This document shows, piece by piece, positions 57,894 to 64,000 of a stretch of DNA of 64,000 nucleotides. Source of the DNA: Daucus carota subsp. sativus (taxonomy: Eukaryota > Streptophyta > Magnoliopsida > Apiales > Apiaceae); NCBI RefSeq assembly GCF_001625215.2, contig NC_030387.2:2570501-2634500 (forward strand), in the 5' to 3' direction. The position numbers and the translations under genes are program-made. The notes under the pieces were generated by a model. That model made no database searches and was not told where the DNA came from. It saw only the letters and a program-made list of their open reading frames with translations. How positions within the stretch are numbered: the stretch's first letter is position 1; each line of letters starts with the position of its first letter.

Positions 57894-60800
57894 AATTTTG
57901 TCCTCAAAATTCAAAAATGTACCTGGATTGTCGAATAGGTGAGGGTACTTGCTTCTCATATGCTCCTCTGTCTCCCATGTGGCTTCTTCCACTGCGTGGT
58001 TTCTCCATAGTACTTTGACTAGCGGTATTTCTCTATTCCTCAGTTGTTTGGTCTTGTGCCCTATTATCTTGACAGGTTCTTCAATGTAACTCAAATTGTC
58101 ATTGATTTCTATCCCGGGGTCCTTCAAAACGTGTGTAGGATCTGACCTATATCTTCGTAACATGCTTACATGAAATACATCATGGATTTGAGAAAGTTCT
58201 GGGGGCAATGCTAATCTATAGGCAAGTGGTCCTATCTTCTCAATTATTTCATATGGTCCAATATACCTAGGACTCAACTTCCCTTTATTGCTGAATCTCA
58301 TCACCCCTTTCCATGGCGATACTTTCAGAAATACTTTATCACCTACTTGATATTCCATCTCTCTTCTATTTTGGTCCACATAACTTTTCTGTCGATCTTG
58401 GGTAGCCTTCAGCTTTGCTTTTACAATGTTTACCTTATCTACTGCATTCTGGACAAGTTCTGGCCCTTCTAAAATGATAGTACCTTCTTTATCCCAGTAC
58501 AAGGGACTTCTGCACTTCCGTCCATACAAGGCTTCATAAGGTGCCATTCCAATACTGCTATGGAAATGATTGTTGTAGGCGAATTCCATCAAAGCAATAT
58601 ATTCATCCCATGAGCCTTTAAACTCAATCACACACGCTCTTAACATTTCCTCTAACGTTTGAATGGTTCTTTCAGATTGCCCATCAGTCTGAGGATGAAA
58701 GGCTGTACTAAAATTCAATCTTGTACCCATTGCTTCTTGTAAACTTTTCCAAAATCTAGAAGTAAATCTTGGATCTCTATCTGAAACAATGGATATTGGT
58801 ACTCCATGTAATCGTACAATCTCATTCACATACCTTTGAGCTAAATGATCTAGTGTGCAACCCCAACGTATTGGTAGAAAATGAGCTGATTTGGTAAGTC
58901 GATCAACAATGATCCATATTGCATCATTTCCCTTCCTTGTCTTGGGTAAATTTGTTACAAAATCCATAGTGATCTTTTCCCACTTCCACTCAGGAATCGA
59001 CAACGGATGTAACTTCCCAGCTGGAGCTTGATGTTCCACTTTCACTTGTTGACACGTTAAACATTTGGCTGTAAACTCTGCCACATCTCTTTTCATTCCA
59101 GACCACCAATAATGAGATTTCATCGTATTATACATTTTTGTTGCTCCGGGATGCATGGCATATGGAGCATTATGAGCTTCATCTAGAATTTCTCGTCTTA
59201 AGTCTTCGTCATTTGGAACACAAATTCTGTTTCCTAACATTAAAGTATCCTCATATAACGTGAACTGATTTTCTTGACCTTGTCTTACTCTCTCGACTGC
59301 GTCTCTTAATTTAGGATCATTTATTTGTGCCTTCTGAATCCTTTCCTTCAACACCGGTCGGATATTTAGTGTAGCCAATAAAACTCCACAGGTGTCAACC
59401 TCTAACCCAATATTCATCTTTCTTAATTCAACTAAAGATGGGAACGTCGATCCTTGAAGATTTGCTACGCTACTACATTTCCGACTTAAAGCGTCTGCCA
59501 CTATATTGGCCTTTCCTGGGTGATATTCTAACGTACAATCATAATCCTTTAAAAGTTCCACCCATCTTCTCTGTCTCATATTCAACTCTTTCTGACTCAT
59601 TAAATACTTTAGACTCTTATGGTCTGTAGAAATCTGAAATGTCTCCCCGTATAAGTAATGCCTCCAAATTTTCAATGCAAAAACAATTGCTGCCAATTCT
59701 AGATCATGTACAGGATATGACTTTTCATGCGGTCTGAGCTGTCTTGAAGCATAAGCTATAACTTTTCCATATTGCATAAGGACACATCCTAAGCCTTGTT
59801 GTGACGCATCACTATATACTACAAAACCACCTTGTCCTGATGGTGTAGTCAACACTGGAGCGGATGTCAATCTTCGCTTTAATTCATCAAAACTTTGTTG
59901 AGCTTCTTCAGTCCATTGAAAAGGAACATTCTTTCTGAGTAATTTGGTCATTGGTCCGGCAATCTTAGAAAATCCTTCAACAAAACGTCTGTAATAACCA
60001 GCCATTCCTAGGAAACTCCTCACTTCTGTAACATTCTTGGGTACTTCCCAATTCCATATAGCCTCTATTTTCTTTGGGTCCACTTCAATTCCTTTACTAG
60101 AAATAACATGTCCTAGGAATACGACATGGTCCAACCAAAACTCACATTTACTCAGCTTAGCATATAATTGGTTTTCTCTTAAGATTTGTAAAGCTATTCT
60201 TAAATGCTCTTCATGCTCAGATTTACTCTTTGAATATACCAATATGTCATCGATGAATACTATAACAAATTTATCCAGAAAAGGTTGAAACACTTTGTTC
60301 ATAAGTGCCATAAACACAGCTGGAGCATTTGTTAACCCAAACGGCATAACTAGAAATTCAAAGTGACCATATCTAGTTCGGAAAGCAGTCTTTGGGATAT
60401 CTTCCTTGGCAATCTTCAATTGATGATATCCTGATCTCAAATCAATCTTTGAAAACACTTGAGCCCCTTGTAATTGATCAAAGAAGTCATCTATTCTTGG
60501 TAATGGATATTTGTTCTTAACCGTGACTTGATTTAATTTTCGATAATCGATACATAGCCTCATAGTTCCATCCTTCTTTTTGACAAATAATACTGGCGCT
60601 CCCCATGGTGAAACACTTGGGCGGATAAAACCTTTTTCCAATAATTCTATCAACTGCTTCTTTAACTCTTTTAACTCTACGGGTGCCATTCGGTAAGGAG
60701 GAATAGAAATAGGGGTACTACCAGGAACCGTCTCAATACTAAACTCTATGTCTCTATCCGGCGGCATTCCTGGCAAATCATCTGGAAACACATCTGGGAA

Positions 60801-62612
60801 TTCTCGAACTATTGGAATAGTTTCAAGTTTAGTTGAGTTAGTGTTCGGGTCTACCACGTGTGCTAAATACGCTTCACAGCCCTTTCTAATCATCTTAAAA
60901 GCACTCATAGCCGAAATTAAACAACTAAATATCATCCTATATTCTCCTTGAAATACGACTCTCCCTTGTCCTGGTGACTCGATCGTAACTTCTTTAGCGT
61001 AACAATCAACTTTAGCATGATGTCTTGTCAACCAATCCATGCCTAGTATGATATCAAACTCTTGAAAAGGCAATACTATCAAGTCTGCTTTTAATTCCGT
61101 ATTTCCTATTTTGATAGGACAGTCTCTATATATTTGATCTACTACTTCCACTTCTCCTAGTGGTGTATGAACATTTACTTTGAGATCTAGTATTTCATGA
61201 CTTCTATGCAAGTGAGATGTCATTTTAGATGATATGAATGAATGTGTTGAACCAGGGTCGATAAGAGCATACGCATCTAATTGATATAAGAGAACTTTAC
61301 CCGTTATAACCTCAGGTGCAACTTCTGCCTCTCCTCTCGTTAATGCAAAAACTCGTGCCTGGGTTGGTGGATTTGAACTTTGAGCCTGTGATCTTCCAAT
61401 GCCTCCCCCAGTGCTACCTGTACCCTTCTTGCCTCTACCTCTTCCAAAAGATGTACCAACTCCTTTCACTTCTACATTCTGAACACTTGGTTCAGATACA
61501 GCCTGTATATTTTCCCTTTTGTTGGGACAGTCTCTAATGAAATGGCCTTGTTCCCCACACAAATAACATCCTCCCGTTTGAGCTCTACATTGCCCAAAAT
61601 GTTGCCTTCCGCAAGTTTGACATGTAGGCTTCACCTGTACATTTGAACCTCGGCTAAGAGTTGGATTTGATCGAGGGTTATTCAATCTCCCGCCTTGAGT
61701 ACCAGAAAAACCTCCTCTTGTAATAGATTTAGTGGGTGCACTAACATTTGGACGCTTCTTAGGCCTTCCACCAGCCTCTCCAGCAAATCTTGTTTCTTCT
61801 CTCTTTGACTTTGAGAAGAAAGCAGGCTTCTCTTTAATCAAGCGTTCAGCTCGAATCGCTGCAGCCCTCAAATCTGTATAACTCCTAAGTTCTCCAATAG
61901 TAATTTTACTCCTGATCTCATACTTGAGACCTTCCTCAAAACGTCTACATTTGTCCCTCTCAGTTGCCACCATTGATGAGGCATATCGGGACAATTGGGT
62001 GAACTTGACTTCGTACTCAGCTACCGTCATATTTCCTTGCTTCAAATTCAAGAACTCTCTTTGTTTCTCATCCCTATAGATCTCTGGCATATACTTATCT
62101 TTAAACTCTCGCTGAAAATCATCCCAAGTAAGTTTTGGTGGTTGAGCATCTGAGTCAGGAATAGTCTCCCACCAATCATAAGCATCATCTTGGAGTAAGG
62201 ATACTGCATAATCAAACTTCTCTTCGTCTTCACAATGCATCATATTAAACACTCTCTTTGTCCTTTTTAACCATGACTCAGCTTCAGTTGGATCTACAGT
62301 ACCGTAGAAATCAGTCGCCCCTAGTTTCCTAAGTTCTTTATAATTCCGTTTAACTGGTGCATTCCTACGAACAACTTGGGGTTGTGACATAGCTTGCTGC
62401 TCAGGTACTGGCCTTTCTACTTCTACAGTGGCCTCATGCCTAGATTCGTGTAGAATAGGTATAGTTTCCTCGTGTCTAGACTCATGTGGAGTATGGGATC
62501 CACTACCAGATGGTTGGTGGTCAGCTGGACTCCTTTGTGCAGCCTGTTCATTGGATGCTCCTTCCATTGCCTTCTGCACATATAAACATATCTTAGATAC
62601 TATATCACTCAC
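57888..62612 (-). CDS. gag-pol: Gypsy gag-pol polyprotein
   Basis: A single 1,574-residue frame with no stop. In order: retrotransposon gag ([23 protein letters not shown]); zinc knuckle [14 protein letters not shown] (about 347-360); aspartic protease with [10 protein letters not shown] (about 447), the usual DTG/DSG reading DPG; reverse transcriptase from CIDYRKLNQ with active site FIDD (about 784); RNase H ([31 protein letters not shown]); integrase zinc finger (HPGATK...CLTCQQ) and DDE core ([32 protein letters not shown]); then the chromodomain-like [17 protein letters not shown] (about 1530-1546). Gag and pol are fused in frame. Met16 (MEGASNEQ) is an alternative start. Confidence 0.94.
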   Translation of the reverse strand: MSDIVSKICLYVQKAMEGASNEQAAQRSPADHQPSGSGSHTPHESRHEETIPILHESRHEATVEVERPVPEQQAMSQPQVVRRNAPVKRNYKELRKLGATDFYGTVDPTEAESWLKRTKRVFNMMHCEDEEKFDYAVSLLQDDAYDWWETIPDSDAQPPKLTWDDFQREFKDKYMPEIYRDEKQREFLNLKQGNMTVAEYEVKFTQLSRYASSMVATERDKCRRFEEGLKYEIRSKITIGELRSYTDLRAAAIRAERLIKEKPAFFSKSKREETRFAGEAGGRPKKRPNVSAPTKSITRGGFSGTQGGRLNNPRSNPTLSRGSNVQVKPTCQTCGRQHFGQCRAQTGGCYLCGEQGHFIRDCPNKRENIQAVSEPSVQNVEVKGVGTSFGRGRGKKGTGSTGGGIGRSQAQSSNPPTQARVFALTRGEAEVAPEVITGKVLLYQLDAYALIDPGSTHSFISSKMTSHLHRSHEILDLKVNVHTPLGEVEVVDQIYRDCPIKIGNTELKADLIVLPFQEFDIILGMDWLTRHHAKVDCYAKEVTIESPGQGRVVFQGEYRMIFSCLISAMSAFKMIRKGCEAYLAHVVDPNTNSTKLETIPIVREFPDVFPDDLPGMPPDRDIEFSIETVPGSTPISIPPYRMAPVELKELKKQLIELLEKGFIRPSVSPWGAPVLFVKKKDGTMRLCIDYRKLNQVTVKNKYPLPRIDDFFDQLQGAQVFSKIDLRSGYHQLKIAKEDIPKTAFRTRYGHFEFLVMPFGLTNAPAVFMALMNKVFQPFLDKFVIVFIDDILVYSKSKSEHEEHLRIALQILRENQLYAKLSKCEFWLDHVVFLGHVISSKGIEVDPKKIEAIWNWEVPKNVTEVRSFLGMAGYYRRFVEGFSKIAGPMTKLLRKNVPFQWTEEAQQSFDELKRRLTSAPVLTTPSGQGGFVVYSDASQQGLGCVLMQYGKVIAYASRQLRPHEKSYPVHDLELAAIVFALKIWRHYLYGETFQISTDHKSLKYLMSQKELNMRQRRWVELLKDYDCTLEYHPGKANIVADALSRKCSSVANLQGSTFPSLVELRKMNIGLEVDTCGVLLATLNIRPVLKERIQKAQINDPKLRDAVERVRQGQENQFTLYEDTLMLGNRICVPNDEDLRREILDEAHNAPYAMHPGATKMYNTMKSHYWWSGMKRDVAEFTAKCLTCQQVKVEHQAPAGKLHPLSIPEWKWEKITMDFVTNLPKTRKGNDAIWIIVDRLTKSAHFLPIRWGCTLDHLAQRYVNEIVRLHGVPISIVSDRDPRFTSRFWKSLQEAMGTRLNFSTAFHPQTDGQSERTIQTLEEMLRACVIEFKGSWDEYIALMEFAYNNHFHSSIGMAPYEALYGRKCRSPLYWDKEGTIILEGPELVQNAVDKVNIVKAKLKATQDRQKSYVDQNRREMEYQVGDKVFLKVSPWKGVMRFSNKGKLSPRYIGPYEIIEKIGPLAYRLALPPELSQIHDVFHVSMLRRYRSDPTHVLKDPGIEINDNLSYIEEPVKIIGHKTKQLRNREIPLVKVLWRNHAVEEATWETEEHMRSKYPHLFDNPGTFLNFEDKIL

Positions 62613-62653
62613 AAACCCTAACCGTACTTCTATGCCCTAGAGGTCATATCCCT

Positions 62654-62665
62654 GCTCTGATACCA
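62654..62665 (-). promoter_or_regulatory. Gypsy primer binding site (initiator tRNA-Met)
   Basis: On the minus strand TGGTATCAGAGC follows the 5' LTR by six bases. Confidence 0.92.
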
Positions 62666-62671
62666 ACTAAA

Positions 62672-64000
62672 TGTAACACCCTTGTACCATATAATCATTT
62701 TCATGCAATTCTAGCAAAATCATGTAATTTAATAGTATTATGAAATATCTTTTCCTGTATAAGTGGATAATATAACCATCAGCTATTGCTTGGCTATACC
62801 TTGATCTTCACCAGGCTATAAAATCTCAACTACTTCAACAACATTTACCAAGCAACATAAAATTTCAATACATTTCCATCATCCATATTCACCACACATA
62901 TTCAGAATTTAAACATAAATTTATCTTCGTGATTTCTTGCACACTTGATAAGTCTAGAGTACATAAACACAATCTCTCAAACTACATATATGTGCATCGG
63001 CTGATGGAGGAGTCTGGAGCATCCTGTTGGACCACCGTCTCTTAGGCACCATCTACAATCTCCACTGAGCACTCATACAAAACACACTACTAACTATTCA
63101 TATCCTGGAAAAATTGAGCGATTTCCATGAGTCGCAACTCAATGAATATACATCAACTTTAGTTTTTAAGAGATACTGAGATTGTCTGAAAATAACTTGT
63201 AGCGTCTTTGAAAAATCTTCCAGAAAATAAAAGAAAGTAAGGTTCTCGAAACAATTGTAAGAAAATATTCATTTTAATATATATTCCCTGTTCGTATATA
63301 TGAGAGCAATTAATATCTTTCATTCATAATATTATCATCATCCCAAATTACACCAAGATATAACATCATCACATATATATATTTTACTTAATCATAAATC
63401 ACTGACATATGTTAATCATATATGCCATGAAAGTATGAACTTGTATCTATGCATGCATGCATCTCTGTTTCTCTTTCTTTTGCTATTGTGAACAGTTCAC
63501 TGTATAATGCCCGTGTTTCCACATGTCCTCAAAGGATCCATGTGTGTCTGGCCAGCTCCGTCTATGTCCGACTATGGAAATCGGCTCCGTCTATGTCCGA
63601 CACAAGTCGGCCCCGTCTATGGCTGACATATAGTCTGCTCCGTAATTACCCGTAGGTTCCATATATAAAGGTGGCCATTACACAAGTGACTGTCACTTTG
63701 ACTTTTTAATTTATCACTATCAAATGAATGTAGGGTGTGCATATGACCTGTTCTATATGCAGACTCTATGTTAATGTATCGTTCGTGAAATCACAGGTCA
63801 ATACACATTCCATATATACATGTACCTTGATATATCATCACACTACACTGACATCAAAGAACTTCAGTCATGTATAGAATCACATAGTCAAATCAATATT
63901 CTAATATATCACTTTCAGCATATAAAAGCACGTAATTCACATATCACATAGATATAAGTAGTGTTGATGTATACTCACCTTACTTCAGCAACTCAATCAC
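62672..64000 (-). repeat. Gypsy 5' LTR, truncated by the window edge
   Basis: It matches 54659-55987 base for base as far as I compared. About 1.9 kb more of the LTR should lie to the right. Confidence 0.93.

Larger units (their letters stand above)
54659..64000 (-). mobile_element. Gypsy retrotransposon, Tekay/Del-type chromovirus (runs off the right edge)
   Basis: A minus-strand element. Its 3' LTR is on the left (54659-57874), the internal region is 57875-62671, and its 5' LTR starts at 62672 and is cut by the window end after 1,329 bp. The two LTRs keep a constant 8,013-bp offset with no indel over the visible part, so the insertion is young. The polyprotein is uninterrupted. Assignment to Tekay/Del rests on the integrase C-terminal chromodomain-like end and the 3.2-kb LTR. 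Confidence 0.93.

Noticed and set aside
1-64000. CRISPR array, operon or other prokaryote-type system
   Set aside because: Gene structure, introns and repeats are those of a plant nuclear genome; no spaced direct-repeat array of that kind is present.

Overview
This is a window of nuclear DNA from a eudicot plant. It is AT-rich and holds intron-bearing genes with canonical GT/AG borders, an R1-type NLR, a CYP71-family P450, a P-class PPR gene, a nuclear tRNA-Ala, plant Copia and Gypsy retrotransposons and many small DNA transposons. The R1-like NLR and the general character suggest an asterid, perhaps the carrot family (Apiaceae), but that is a guess.

Layout. 1-9.4 kb is gene-poor: a LINE RNase H relic, a 1.5-kb Mutator-like element with long inverted repeats and a 9-bp target duplication, several MITEs and tandem duplications. 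9.5-11.3 kb is a two-exon cytochrome P450. 11.3-15.2 kb is repeats, including a 713-bp hAT element with a perfect 8-bp target duplication. 15.3-16.6 kb is an ANTH-domain clathrin adaptor gene (minus). 17.1-18.7 kb holds two NLR leucine-rich-repeat relics in opposite orientation. 18.9-19.6 kb is a Kunitz inhibitor gene (minus), followed by a tRNA-Ala(UGC). 21.1-25.7 kb is an 11-exon POD1/TAPT1-family gene (minus), which I assembled exon by exon into 598 codons. It is head to head with a restorer-like PPR gene at 27.3-29.3 kb; the shared intergenic region carries two PIF/Harbinger MITEs, one close to each start codon. 32.5-32.8 kb is a broken DRM-type DNA methyltransferase fragment. 32.9-35.2 kb is an NB-ARC-LRR gene (minus) without a visible coiled-coil domain.

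From 36.0 kb the window is mostly retrotransposons. A full-length Sirevirus-type Copia element (36011-46054) has 1,200-bp LTRs with no difference that I could see and a TCCTT target duplication. It carries gag, pol and a third ORF with a host-gene-like leader. 47-49 kb holds a Mutator-type MITE and a LINE-derived retroposon with poly(A) and a 12-bp target duplication. 49.7-52.4 kb is a decayed importin-alpha-like gene. 53-54.4 kb holds two GC-motif-rich hAT-like elements. From 54.7 kb to the right edge lies a Tekay/Del-type chromovirus Gypsy element on the minus strand, with 3.2-kb LTRs. It sits in what looks like the promoter of a second Kunitz gene that should lie beyond the window.

The most unusual signal is a short interrupted palindrome (CAGCARGCT core) scattered about 19 times through the Copia element. 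It occurs in the LTRs and in all three reading frames of gag and pol, but not in the third-ORF module. I found no prokaryote-type system, CRISPR array or operon. The genes have independent functions: P450 metabolism, endocytosis, defence, ER/pollen guidance and organelle RNA processing.
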